From assembly GCF_008932245.1 (NCBI RefSeq), contig NZ_CP034911.1, positions 124,001 to 188,000 on the forward strand: a DNA stretch of 64,000 nucleotides, in the 5' to 3' direction. Source of the stretch: Sinorhizobium alkalisoli. Its GTDB lineage: Bacteria; Pseudomonadota; Alphaproteobacteria; Rhizobiales; Rhizobiaceae. Positions 9,084 to 18,710 of the stretch are shown one piece after another (position 1 is the first letter of the stretch; each line of letters starts with the position of its first letter). A program made the translations under genes and the position numbers. The notes under the pieces are model-generated. The model worked only from the letters and a program-made list of their open reading frames with translations, made no database searches and was not told the origin of the DNA.

Positions 9084-10325
9084 TCAATGTGTCGGCGTTT
9101 TCCCTTCGAACGAGAGCATCGAGCCGATCGGCTGGTACACGGTTCCGTCGAACTGAAAGAGTTGTAGCGATTCGATCGGATAGACGTCCTCGCCACTCCT
9201 GGTGTTCAAGGTGATGCCGGGCAGTAGAAGATCCAACTCGACGCCCTGAAGGTTTCGGGCGGCCTCCATCATCGCCTCGCGGCTCGGCTGCTTCATCGAT
9301 TCGAGCACCTTGACCAGTGCATCTCCGGTCACATACCCGACCTGGCCGAGCGCGTCGTCGATGGCGAAACTTGCCTTCGCCGCCTCGTGATCGGCGATGT
9401 AGCGCGTGATTCCCTTGTCGTCCCCCGGTGCGGCTGCACTGACTTGCTTCAGATACTGACTCGTTATCACGCCCTTCGCATTTTCGAGACCTGCCGGCTT
9501 CAGCGAAGCGACGGAAGCTGCGATGTTCGAGACGAGAGTGGTTGGCTTCCAGCCACTCTCCGCGGCGAAGCGCACGGCCTCCGCACCCTGCTTCGGCCCG
9601 GTGATCACCACCAGTGTATCGGCGCCGGATGCCTTCAGCGTCGAGAGCTGCGTTTCGACGGTCGGGTCGGCCGATGTCACGGGCTGGGCCGCGACGATCG
9701 TGATACTGGACATGCTGATCGCGTCCTCGAGGGCCTTCTGGAAGGTCTGCCCTGTCTCGGTGTTCAGATAAAGCAGCGCGATCTTTGCCTCGGGCTTGGT
9801 CTCGAGCAGATAACGCGCGAAAGCAGCGGCCTCCGTCGTGAAGGACGGAACGAGCCCGATCTCCCATTCGGGCCCGGCAAGCTCGTGGACGCCCGAGTAC
9901 ATGAAGAGGTTCGGGACTCCGCGTTGCGTCATGTACCGGCCGATCGCCTGGTTGTTGGGCGTCCCCGCCGTAGCAAGCACGGCAAACACCTCCTCGCGCT
10001 CGACAAGCTTGCGGACATTCGTGAGCGTGCGCTGCGGATCAAGCCCGTCATCCTCCACGACAAGGTCGATTTTGCGCGTCTTGCCGTCACCCATCTTCAC
10101 GCCGCCTGCGGCATTGATCGCGTCGACCTTCGTCCTGACGCCCCCCGAGATCGCGCCGAGCGCGGCAACCGGACCGGTCAAAGGTCCCGATATTCCGATC
10201 CGGACGGCATCGTCCGTGATACCCGGGGCCTCGCTCTCCTGCGCCTGCGCAGCGCCGGCAATGAGCCCTGTCAGGGCGATCACCTGTAGCATGCTGTAAG
10301 CACCTCTCAAAACGCCTCTCGGCAT
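9084..10325 (-). CDS. ABC transporter substrate-binding protein, branched-chain amino acid type
   Basis: 413 aa, periplasmic. A signal peptide is visible (hydrophobic LQVIALTGLIAGAAQAQ, cleavage after AQA). The mature part begins with the family-typical DDAVRIGISGPLTGPVA and contains VLATAGTPNNQAIGRYM. The start at 10325 follows GGGAGGAG. Last gene of a livG-livF-livH-livM-SBP operon. Proteins of this family often bind aromatic acids or amides rather than leucine; the regulon context favours the P450 substrate. Confidence 0.93.
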   Translation of the reverse strand: MPRGVLRGAYSMLQVIALTGLIAGAAQAQESEAPGITDDAVRIGISGPLTGPVAALGAISGGVRTKVDAINAAGGVKMGDGKTRKIDLVVEDDGLDPQRTLTNVRKLVEREEVFAVLATAGTPNNQAIGRYMTQRGVPNLFMYSGVHELAGPEWEIGLVPSFTTEAAAFARYLLETKPEAKIALLYLNTETGQTFQKALEDAISMSSITIVAAQPVTSADPTVETQLSTLKASGADTLVVITGPKQGAEAVRFAAESGWKPTTLVSNIAASVASLKPAGLENAKGVITSQYLKQVSAAAPGDDKGITRYIADHEAAKASFAIDDALGQVGYVTGDALVKVLESMKQPSREAMMEAARNLQGVELDLLLPGITLNTRSGEDVYPIESLQLFQFDGTVYQPIGSMLSFEGKTPTH

Positions 10326-10326
10326 G

Positions 10327-11337
10327 TCATTCTCCTCCCAATTGACCGGGCAACGCGCCCGGCATCCGTGAAAAAACCTTGAACCTGAAAATGCCAGGAA
10401 TGGCCGCAGTGAGCCTGTCGAGCCGCAAGCCGGCGATGCCCTGGCGGGCAACCATCATCATGGCGATCAGGCAAAGGCCGTAGATCAGTCCGCCCAGGGC
10501 GGGACTGACGTCTGTGGTGAAGCCCGGCACGAAGACGATGAAGACGGCCCCGACGAACGAACCGGCAATGCTGGTGATGCCGCCGACGATGCCACCGATC
10601 AGGATGTCGATCGATTTCATCGGCAGGAAGGACTGCGGGCTGATGAAGCCGTTCAGGATACAGAAGAGTCCGCCGCCCAGCCCGGCGAGCGCCGAGCTTA
10701 CGGCAAAGGCCGCAAGCCGGCCTTTGGTCAGGTTGACACCAAGAGCCTCGGCGATCACCGGATTGTCGCGTAGCGCCCGCATCAGGCGTCCCGTATCGCC
10801 CTGCATCAGCCGGCTAATCACCAGGATCGAAGCAGCGGCGCAGATCAGCGACAGGCCGTAGAGCCATGCCTCCTGGCTGCCGGGAAACCATTCGGGGGCG
10901 AACGGCTGGTCAGTCGCAAGGCCGGTGACGCCACCGGTCAAACTGTCCATCTTCAATAGCAGCTGCGGAAATGCCGCCGCCACGCCGAAGGTGATGATCG
11001 CCAGCTGCAGCCCCTGCAGCCTCAGGGCGGGCAGGCCGATAAGCACACCGACCGAACCGGCGGTAATGGCCGACACGGGCAGCGTCACCACCGGATCCCA
11101 GCCGAAGTTGACGTTGAGAATGGCCGTCGTATAGGCGCCGACCCCGAAAAGCGCACCCTGCGCCAGACAGATCTGCCCCGTGAAGCCGAGGAGCAGGTTC
11201 AGGCCGAGGATCGCGATGCCGTAGGCGATGGCAATGCTGATCTCGAACAGCAGGAAGTCGGGAACGAAGAGAGGCAAAGCGAGGGCAGCAACCCCGACAA
11301 GACCCGCGGAGACAAATCGTAGAAGATGCGTTCTCAT
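10327..11337 (-). CDS. livM: branched-chain-type ABC transporter permease (LivM family)
   Basis: 336-aa inner-membrane permease with about nine hydrophobic segments. It contains the LivM landmarks ISIAYGIAILGLNLLLGFTGQICLAQGA and ALRDNPVIAEALGVNLTKGRL, the latter being the EAA-like cytoplasmic loop that contacts the ATPases. It overlaps livH by ATGA (11334-11337). It ends one base before the start of the substrate-binding-protein gene. Forms the translocation channel with LivH. Confidence 0.94.
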   Translation of the reverse strand: MRTHLLRFVSAGLVGVAALALPLFVPDFLLFEISIAIAYGIAILGLNLLLGFTGQICLAQGALFGVGAYTTAILNVNFGWDPVVTLPVSAITAGSVGVLIGLPALRLQGLQLAIITFGVAAAFPQLLLKMDSLTGGVTGLATDQPFAPEWFPGSQEAWLYGLSLICAAASILVISRLMQGDTGRLMRALRDNPVIAEALGVNLTKGRLAAFAVSSALAGLGGGLFCILNGFISPQSFLPMKSIDILIGGIVGGITSIAGSFVGAVFIVFVPGFTTDVSPALGGLIYGLCLIAMMMVARQGIAGLRLDRLTAAIPGIFRFKVFSRMPGALPGQLGGE

Positions 11338-12215
11338 AGCTTGACCACCGTGCGAGTACCAAAAAGGCCGATCGGCCGAACGAGCAGGACGACGAGAGCG
11401 ACGATGATCGGGATCACGACGCGCAGATCGGCACCGATGAACGGCAGGAAAGCCGCGCCGACACTTTCGACCACGCCAACGATCAGGCCGCCGATCATGG
11501 CGCCAAGCGGACTATCCCAGCCGCCAAGGGTGGCCGACGCGAGGGCGTAGAGAAGGATCGGCATCATCATCGTCGGGCTCAGGAACAGTCGCGGCCCGAC
11601 AAGCAGGGCTGCAATGAAGCCGATCATCGCGGCGAAGCCCCAGCCGAGCATCAGCATCCGTTCGACCGGGATACCGACAAGAAGGCTCTTCTCGCCGTCA
11701 TAGGCGGAGGCGCGCATCGCGAGGCCCAGCCGCGTGAAGCGGAAGACAGCCCCGATGGCAAGCGCCAGACCGAGAAGGACGGCAAGCGTGCCGACGGCGC
11801 TCGCCGTCACGCGTATGCCGAGAACGTCCCAGCCGAGATTCGGGAACAGCGAGGGAAACGCGCGCTGGTCCGAGCCCCAGAGCCACAAGCAGAGCGCCTG
11901 GAAGACCACGAACAATCCGAGCGTGACCACCACGACGGCCTCGACCGGCGCGCGCGATACCGGCCTGATGACGAAACGGAAGACGATTATCCCGAGCAGG
12001 AAGGCCAGGGGGGTGACGACGAGGAACGAAATCATCATCGGCACGCCCCATTCGCAGAGCTGCCACGCGCAATAGGCCGAGAATGTCGCCATCTCGCCCT
12101 GCCCGAAATTCACGATGCGGGTCGCGCGAAAGATCAGAACGAGTGCCAATGCCAATGAGGCATAAATTGCGCCCGAAGCGAGTCCGTCGACGGTCAGTTG
12201 GAAGAACAATGCCAT
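11334..12215 (-). CDS. livH: branched-chain-type ABC transporter permease (LivH family)
   Basis: 293-aa permease with eight or so transmembrane helices. Family landmarks are LASGAIYASLALALVLIFRA near the N terminus and ATLGGWDSPLGAMIGGLIVG near the C terminus. The start at 12215 (MALFFQLTVDG) overlaps nothing and follows the livF stop by one base; upstream in-frame codons lie inside livF. It pairs with LivM in the membrane. Confidence 0.94.
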   Translation of the reverse strand: MALFFQLTVDGLASGAIYASLALALVLIFRATRIVNFGQGEMATFSAYCAWQLCEWGVPMMISFLVVTPLAFLLGIIVFRFVIRPVSRAPVEAVVVVTLGLFVVFQALCLWLWGSDQRAFPSLFPNLGWDVLGIRVTASAVGTLAVLLGLALAIGAVFRFTRLGLAMRASAYDGEKSLLVGIPVERMLMLGWGFAAMIGFIAALLVGPRLFLSPTMMMPILLYALASATLGGWDSPLGAMIGGLIVGVVESVGAAFLPFIGADLRVVIPIIVALVVLLVRPIGLFGTRTVVKL

Positions 12216-12216
12216 C

Positions 12217-12921
12217 TCACACCCCCAGATAGGATTGCTGTACGGCCTCATTGCCAAGCAGATCCCGCGCCGTGCCGCTGACAGTGATGGCTCCGGACTC
12301 GAGCACGTAGGCGCGATGCGCGAATTGCAGCGTCAAGTCGGCGTTCTGCTCGACGACCAGCAGCGTCATGCCGTGCTCCCGATTGAGCGTCTTGAAGATT
12401 TCGAAGATCTCTTGGGTGATTGCCGGCGCCAGCCCGAGCGAAGGTTCGTCGCACATCAACAGCTTCGGCCGCGACATCAGCGCCCGGGCGAGCGCCAGCA
12501 TCTGTTGCTCGCCGCCGCTGAGGCTGCCGGCCTGCTGCCGCCGACGCTCGGCGAGGCGCGGAAAAGCCGTGTACCACCGCTCCATGTCTTGAGCGATCTG
12601 TCGCCTGTCACCGATCGTATAGGCGCCAGCCGCAAGGTTGTCCTCGACCGTGAACTCTCCGAAGGTTCCGCGGCCCTGCGGTATGTGCGCAAGGCCAATT
12701 GCCACCCTTTGTCCTGCATTGCATTTCCCGAGGTCCTGACCGCGGAAATCGATGGTTCCGCGAGCCGGCATCAGCCCGGACAGGGCTCTGAGAATGGTCG
12801 TCTTGCCGGCGCCGTTTGAACCGAGCAGCGCCACGATGGTGCCTTGCTCGACGGAAAAGTCGACGCCATGAAGAACATCGGCGGCGCCGTAACCCGCCGA
12901 AAGGCCCTGCACCTTAAGCAT
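12217..12921 (-). CDS. livF: ABC transporter ATP-binding protein (LivF family)
   Basis: 234-aa ATPase. Walker A GSNGAGKTT near residue 36, signature LSGGEQQML near 132, Walker B LLMCDEPSLGLAP. The start at 12921 (MLKVQGLS) overlaps the end of livG by eight bases and has GGGAGG upstream. LivF-type ATPases are distinguished by the short C terminus. Energises uptake with LivG. Confidence 0.95.
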   Translation of the reverse strand: MLKVQGLSAGYGAADVLHGVDFSVEQGTIVALLGSNGAGKTTILRALSGLMPARGTIDFRGQDLGKCNAGQRVAIGLAHIPQGRGTFGEFTVEDNLAAGAYTIGDRRQIAQDMERWYTAFPRLAERRRQQAGSLSGGEQQMLALARALMSRPKLLMCDEPSLGLAPAITQEIFEIFKTLNREHGMTLLVVEQNADLTLQFAHRAYVLESGAITVSGTARDLLGNEAVQQSYLGV

Positions 12922-13720
12922 TGTCCCGTGTCCTCCCGAGATAGGCATCGATGACTGCCGGATTGGCCCTCACTTCTGCCGGCGTCCCGCTCGCCAGATT
13001 GCGACCGAGGTGGAAGACCTCGATGCGATCGCAAAGGCGCATGACGAGCCCCATGTGATGCTCGATCAGCACGATCGTCACCCCATGGTGATCGCGGACG
13101 CGGGACACGAGCTCGCCGAATTCGGCGACTTCGCTGTGCGTGAGGCCGCCGGCCGGCTCGTCGAGCAGCAATATCGTGGGGCGCGAGGCAAGCGCGCGAG
13201 CGATTTCCATACGCTTTTGCGTCGCATAGGGCAGCGAGCCCGCTGCTTCTTCGGCAACGCCGGAGAGATCGAGCTCGTCGAGGATTGCCCGGCAATTCTG
13301 CTCGATCTCGCTTTCCCGGCGACGGGTCAGACCGGGTCGAAGAATGGCCCCTAAGAAGCTGCCGCCGGTCACATGGTGAGCGCCGAGCATGACGTTTTCG
13401 AGTACCGTCATACCGCCATAGATGCCGAGGTTCTGAAAGGTGCGCGCAATGCCCAGGCGAATGATCTGCCGGGCGGGAACGGTTTCGATCCCTCGACCGC
13501 AAAGCCGGATGGAACCCGCGGTCACCGCGCTCAGCCGGGTAATGGAGTTGAACAACGTGGTCTTGCCGGCGCCGTTCGGTCCGATCAGGCCACATATCTC
13601 GCCGGTATTGACGCTAAGCGAGACGCCTTTGAGCGCATGAATGCCGCCAAAGCGGACGTCGACATTTTCGACGGAAAGCACCGGGCCATTGCCACCGGCA
13701 GCCTGCAGATCCACAGCCAT
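12914..13720 (-). CDS. livG: ABC transporter ATP-binding protein (LivG family)
   Basis: 268-aa ATPase. Walker A GPNGAGKTT (about 48-56), the LivG-type insert GIARTFQNLGIYGGMTVLEN, and Walker B with DEPAGGLTHSE. The usual LSGGQ signature is replaced by LPYATQKRMEIARAL, which is typical of LivG. First gene of the importer operon; a TetR-type operator lies 80 bp upstream, so uptake is probably coregulated with catabolism. Confidence 0.95.
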   Translation of the reverse strand: MAVDLQAAGGNGPVLSVENVDVRFGGIHALKGVSLSVNTGEICGLIGPNGAGKTTLFNSITRLSAVTAGSIRLCGRGIETVPARQIIRLGIARTFQNLGIYGGMTVLENVMLGAHHVTGGSFLGAILRPGLTRRRESEIEQNCRAILDELDLSGVAEEAAGSLPYATQKRMEIARALASRPTILLLDEPAGGLTHSEVAEFGELVSRVRDHHGVTIVLIEHHMGLVMRLCDRIEVFHLGRNLASGTPAEVRANPAVIDAYLGRTRDNA

Positions 13721-13799
13721 CCTATCCTCCCTGGGGCTGTTCCTTCGCTCCTGGAACTATCGGCGCCGTTTCTCCTCGCGGCTGCTTGACAATCCTCAA

Positions 13800-13833
13800 G
13801 ATACCACAAAGTATCTGAAATCCTATTGGTATG
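13800..13833 (-). promoter_or_regulatory. TetR-type operator upstream of livG
   Basis: GATACC-ACAA-AGTATC (13800-13815) is one of the best copies of the dyad. An 18-bp-shifted partner, AAATCC-TATT-GGTATG (13818-13833), keeps only the right half. The site is 80 bp before the livG start. Confidence 0.68.
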
Positions 13834-14070
13834 TCAATGCCCACTTTGAAGTGTAGGGACATCCAGCGGATGCAGTGATGGGAGGCGGCCATTGGCGGAT
13901 GCTCGCATGGCACCTGCGACGCCGGTGAACCGTTCGGAGGGGAGTTGGAAAATGATCAGGTCCATGCAGCTCGTCCGCTCACCGCCACCTTCGCGCAACC
14001 CCACTACGCCAATGGTCCGCCGGATGGTCCGGACGGTAGTTGGCGACCCACCCGAACAGGAGCTACATTG

Positions 14071-14487
14071 ATGATCGACCCACGTACCGCCCCCTACGCC
14101 ATACTCATACTGCGCGTGGCACTCGGGCTACTTTTCCTCGCCCATGCCGGCCTGAAAGCGTTCGTCTTCACGCCGGCGGGTACCGCACAATTCTTCGCCA
14201 GCCTGGGCCTGCCGGCTGCCCTCGCCTATTTGACAATTGCCCTCGAGATCGTGGGGGGCCTCGCCCTCGTCGCTGGCTTCTTCGCGCGTCTTGCTGCGCT
14301 GGCACTTATCCCGGTGTTGCTCGGCGCGATCATGACGGTCCATGCCGCGGCTGGCTTCTTCTTCACCAACCCGAATGGCGGCTGGGAGTTTCCGGCACTT
14401 TGGATCGTCGGTCTGGCCGCGGTCGTTCTCGCGGGCGATGGCGCGCTTGCAATACGCCCCACGTTCAGCAGCAATGCACGCGGCTGA
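14071..14487 (+). CDS. DoxX family membrane protein
   Basis: 138 aa with four predicted transmembrane helices. DoxX hallmarks are RVALGLLFLAHAGLKAF at the N terminus and LTIALEIVGGLALVAGFFAR in the middle. The start at 14071 follows AGGAG; an upstream in-frame extension has no homology-like character. DoxX proteins are linked with quinone-dependent or sulfur redox steps in the membrane, but most are uncharacterised. Flanked by the importer operon and tetR. No copy of the locus dyad precedes it, so coregulation is not shown. Confidence 0.85.
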   Translation: MIDPRTAPYAILILRVALGLLFLAHAGLKAFVFTPAGTAQFFASLGLPAALAYLTIALEIVGGLALVAGFFARLAALALIPVLLGAIMTVHAAAGFFFTNPNGGWEFPALWIVGLAAVVLAGDGALAIRPTFSSNARG

Positions 14488-14663
14488 TCGATCGTTGGAC
14501 CCGCGTCACCCGGTGGCGCGGGTCCATTCGCGCTCGCATTCACCCCACCATCAGTGTGTATCGATCGGGAAAAGTGCCCGGCGGGATCAGCGTCGACTTG
14601 CGCCCACTCGATGTTCGCGGCAGGTCGGAGAGATTGGCCCCACAAATGAAGAAGCAAGGCCGC

Positions 14664-15266
14664 TCAGGACACGTTTTCCTTAGCACCATAGGCATCGTAC
14701 ATCGAAGTCAAGGCGACTTTCACGAGTTCGCCGACCGTCGGCCCCTTGGTGAAACTCGAAGCTGCGCCGTAGGTGAGTTCGAAGACAATCCCGCCGAGTG
14801 CCGTCGGGCCGGCGGGCGCCTTGCCTTCCGGAAAAAGCCGCAGCAGGATCTTGCCGAGACCCTCCCATTGGGCGCGAAACAGGTTCGAATGGCGCTCGCC
14901 AAACGTTGCGTTTCGCCTGGCGTGGCGAAAAAGCTCCAATGCCAGCATCCCCCAGCTCGGATCCGTAGAACGCTCCTGCGACCAGTTGCTGAGAGTGTCA
15001 ATCAACAGGCGGCCGTCGGTTATGGGGCCGAGGAGCTCTTCAAGCTCGGTCACGTCTTCACCGGCATGCGTCTCGAGCAGGTAGAGGAACAGGTCTTCCT
15101 TGCCATTGAAATTGGAGTAGAAGGCACCCTTGCTGAACCCCGCCTCCTCGGCGATGCGTTCGACCGTTGCGCCCTCGTATCCTTCGCGGGCGACAACCTC
15201 GCGCGCGGACGCCAGCAACTTTGCTTTCGTCCGCGCCTGGCTCTGTTCGCGTGTCAATCGCGCCAA
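14664..15266 (-). CDS. TetR/AcrR family transcriptional regulator
   Basis: 200 aa. The N-terminal HTH spans about residues 10-55 (ARTKAKLLASAREVVAREGY, VERIAEEAGFSKGAFYSNF, then NGKEDLF), the classic TetR fold. The C-terminal helices would bind the ligand. It is the only DNA-binding regulator in the catabolic locus. The dyad GATACC-CTCC-AGTATC lies 31 bp upstream, so autoregulation is likely. I infer that it represses the P450, ADH, aldolase, transporter and adhC units until a pathway compound is bound. Confidence 0.93.
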   Translation of the reverse strand: MARLTREQSQARTKAKLLASAREVVAREGYEGATVERIAEEAGFSKGAFYSNFNGKEDLFLYLLETHAGEDVTELEELLGPITDGRLLIDTLSNWSQERSTDPSWGMLALELFRHARRNATFGERHSNLFRAQWEGLGKILLRLFPEGKAPAGPTALGGIVFELTYGAASSFTKGPTVGELVKVALTSMYDAYGAKENVS

Positions 15267-15296
15267 GATTACTCTCCCTGATTGCTATGGCACTCG

Positions 15297-15312
15297 GATA
15301 CCCTCCAGTATC
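15297..15312 (-). promoter_or_regulatory. TetR-type operator upstream of tetR
   Basis: GATACC-CTCC-AGTATC, both six-base halves conserved, lies between the end of the minus-strand DoxX gene and the tetR start. It supports a tetR-specific promoter that is autoregulated. Confidence 0.7.
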
Positions 15313-15334
15313 TTGAAAACGCCCGAGCGTCAAA

Positions 15335-15691
15335 TCAAAGCACGGTCAGGACGCAGGTTGCCGACCAGAACACCATGAATTCCGGTCCCTGCTTCTGCCA
15401 CCGCCAGTTCCATCCATTTATCCGAACGACGGCATAGCTGGCGCCAAGAAGAACGGCGGCGGCCAGGCCCGCGGCAAGCTGCGGTAAGATGTTGAAAACC
15501 AGTCCGGTGCCAGCAATCAGCTCCACGATGATCGTAATGATCACGAATGCACCAGGCGGATGGAACCCGGCCTTGGCAAATGTTGCCGAGGCAGGCCCGA
15601 CATTGCGCATCTTGCCGATGCAATGGGGAAGGAACCACAGGCCGCACAGCACCCGGAGGATTGAGCTCGGCTCGACGAGGAGGAGATCCAT
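15335..15691 (-). CDS. DoxX family membrane protein
   Basis: 118 aa with four hydrophobic helices (LRVLCGLWFLPHCIGK, FVIITIIVELIAGTGLVFNI, LAAGLAAAVLLGASYAV, then a last helix). It is shorter than the DoxX at 14071 and is not a close copy. It lies upstream of tetR on the same strand, with a 68-bp gap holding the tetR operator. Function unknown; probably an accessory membrane redox component. The 290 bp upstream (15692-15981) holds nothing I can support. Confidence 0.75.
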   Translation of the reverse strand: MDLLLVEPSSILRVLCGLWFLPHCIGKMRNVGPASATFAKAGFHPPGAFVIITIIVELIAGTGLVFNILPQLAAGLAAAVLLGASYAVVRINGWNWRWQKQGPEFMVFWSATCVLTVL

Positions 15692-15981
15692 TGCCAGGCC
15701 CTCCTATGCAGCTTCGGGCGCTTCGATCAGGCGCTTGCCGCCACTCGCTGCTGTCGTATCGCGCATCTGACGAGACTCTGGCGGGGCGAGGACTCCAACT
15801 GAGGGGACCGGTATCTTCACTTCAGCCCGCGAATCTCGCTGCGGCTGAGCTCCAGCGACGTCAAACATTCAAACCTCCCGATATCTTCTCGTTTAAAGCC
15901 TGATCTCGCTCGCCCGGCGGCGTGCGCCTCTCGCGAGCCGATCTTGTGAACAACACCTCGAAACTGTGTCTTGCAATTTCG

Positions 15982-15997
15982 GATACCACTTAGTATC
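15982..15997 (+). promoter_or_regulatory. TetR-type operator upstream of adhC
   Basis: GATACC-ACTT-AGTATC, a full match to the dyad, lies 58 bp before the adhC start codon. It links formaldehyde oxidation to the P450 regulon. Confidence 0.7.
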
Positions 15998-16055
15998 TAC
16001 AAACCAATGCGAACGTCAATGCCGCCAGACGGCTTGCACCGAGGGAGGGTTCCAT

Positions 16056-17168
<1,113 letters not shown>

Positions 17169-17232
17169 AGAAGAAAGCCGCAAAGCGTTCATCGAAACGC
17201 GCCGGCGGCAGCGCTGCAACAACGAGGAAGCC

Positions 17233-17313
17233 ATGACATATCCTAGCTCGCTTCACCCCCTTACCGACCAGGGCGTCCAGGACGGCGGCCAGATCCAAGG
17301 CGGCGCAGCATAA
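17233..17313 (+). pseudogene. possible remnant of gfa (glutathione-dependent formaldehyde-activating enzyme)
   Basis: A 26-codon frame with a good ribosome site (GAGGAAG) starts 65 bp after adhC. Its first 15 codons, MTYPSSLHPLTDQGV, resemble the start of Gfa proteins, which begin with a similar HP-x-(V/T)D-x-GV segment. The frame then stops and no CxxC zinc region follows. Gfa genes commonly neighbour adhC. Likely a truncated relic; the call rests on a short match. Confidence 0.4.
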
Positions 17314-17429
17314 CTGAGCAGACCATCGGCCCTGCTCGCCTAAAGGCAGACGGTTTGGTCGGTCGGACGCTGGACGACAATCAATCGCCGCCAACCATCC
17401 AAGCACAGCAGCCAACCACGGGAATGATC

Positions 17430-17732
17430 ATGGCTTCTTCCGGCTACACCTATGAGATATCGCTGAAGCTTGTTCGTGCACGCGACGGCAGCGTTCCGAC
17501 CGACCCAGCGTCGCTTACCTTCGAACACGTCAGCCATGATGACATTCTCGGCATTGTCGAACGCATGCGCAACGGTTCCGGCCTCGATTCGAGTGCGTCT
17601 GCCGCCGTGGCTGTCGGAACAAAATTGCTCGGCGAAGTCATGATAAGGGATAAGAAGAACCCCTTGTTTGATCCCCTGCGCGCCGGGCTCCACGAGTTTA
17701 TCACCTCGTTGAAGCAGAAGACTGCAACATAA
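17430..17732 (+). CDS. DUF3861 family small protein
   Basis: 100 aa, soluble. Visible family features are the opening strand YTYEISLKLV, the segment LTFEHVSHDDILGIVERMR, and the tail AVAVGTKLLGEVMIRDKKNPLFDPL, which match DUF3861. The start at 17430 has GGGA at the right distance; an ATG two codons earlier is possible. Function unknown. It precedes the DCC-family gene by 62 bp on the same strand. Confidence 0.7.
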   Translation: MASSGYTYEISLKLVRARDGSVPTDPASLTFEHVSHDDILGIVERMRNGSGLDSSASAAVAVGTKLLGEVMIRDKKNPLFDPLRAGLHEFITSLKQKTAT

Positions 17733-17794
17733 GTGCCGGCGATTGTTGTGGCGACGAACGACTCGAGGGATGACAGGCGAAGACAGCGGCCTCG

Positions 17795-18262
17795 ATGACC
17801 GACTACAGTTACAGAAACGATCCCGCCGTGCCTCCTTTCCCTGATGACAAGCCCGTCTTCGTCTTCGACGGCCAATGCGGGTTTTGCTCGGCTTGGGTCC
17901 AATTTGCGTTGAAGCGCGACAGGCGCCGAAGATATCGCTTCCTGGCCGCACAATCGGAGATCGGTGCAGCACTCTATCGCCACTACGGCCTTGACGAGCG
18001 TTTGCACGAGACCAGCCTTTTCCTGGAAAACGGCCGACCGTATCTGCGCGTGAACGGCATCATTCGGCTGCTAGCCGGTCTTGGCTTCCCCTGGACGGCA
18101 TGCCACGCTCTCGGTCTTATTCCACGGCTATGGGCAGACGCGCTCTATGATCATATCGCGCGTAATCGCTATAGAATTGCAAGGACATCGCCCTCCTGTT
18201 CCCTCCCCAATCCAGCGGACGCCGATCGATTTATGTCGCCCGTGGCCCGCAACAACCGTTGA
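17795..18262 (+). CDS. thiol-disulfide oxidoreductase DCC family protein (DUF393)
   Basis: 155 aa. The N terminus shows the DCC signature VFVFDGQCGFCSAWVQF, where a CxxC pair lies after the conserved FDGxC, followed by the RYRFLAAQSEIG segment typical of the family. A predicted thioredoxin-like fold is expected; substrates are unknown. Last gene of the catabolic side; downstream DNA becomes noticeably more AT-rich. Confidence 0.85.
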   Translation: MTDYSYRNDPAVPPFPDDKPVFVFDGQCGFCSAWVQFALKRDRRRRYRFLAAQSEIGAALYRHYGLDERLHETSLFLENGRPYLRVNGIIRLLAGLGFPWTACHALGLIPRLWADALYDHIARNRYRIARTSPSCSLPNPADADRFMSPVARNNR

Positions 18263-18710
18263 GCATGACGGGTTGGCGACGTTGACTCCCGTGGCCAGCG
18301 TCCAAGGAGCGCGAGTTCGCTCCGTATCGTTGGAGCAGCCTCTGCCGTCGGCGGTCTTGAACGGAAACGAACCGTCGACCCCGTGATCCCATGCCGGAAA
18401 ATTTCCTTTAGCGTTGGCCGCGTTGGAAAGGATTACGCGAGACAACGGAGGCGGCTTGAACCTTTTTTCGAACTCGTGAAGGTGCATCCCATCCTTGCAT
18501 AAACGAATTTTCCAGCTTCGCTGTAGGAAGCGTTGATCTGATCGAGGATCCGCAGCAAGGGCGCGTGCCGTGCGCGATTGGCTCTCACTTCTGCGAGATC
18601 ATTATTGATGTTCACTATATGTTCCCATATAAGATGTTGAGAAGACGCCGGGGTGCTGGGATTAAGCTTGACGCATCCTTGCAATGGCATGTGAATGAAA
18701 ATGGATACGG
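18263..18710. other. AT-rich boundary region before the defence island
   Basis: No well-supported gene. A short minus-strand frame (GTG start near 18612, beginning NINNDLAEVRANRARHAP) looks mildly protein-like but has no clear ribosome site. A dyad, TATATG-TTCC-CATATA, lies at 18616-18631 about 80 bp before the dprA-like gene and could be an operator. Confidence 0.4.
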
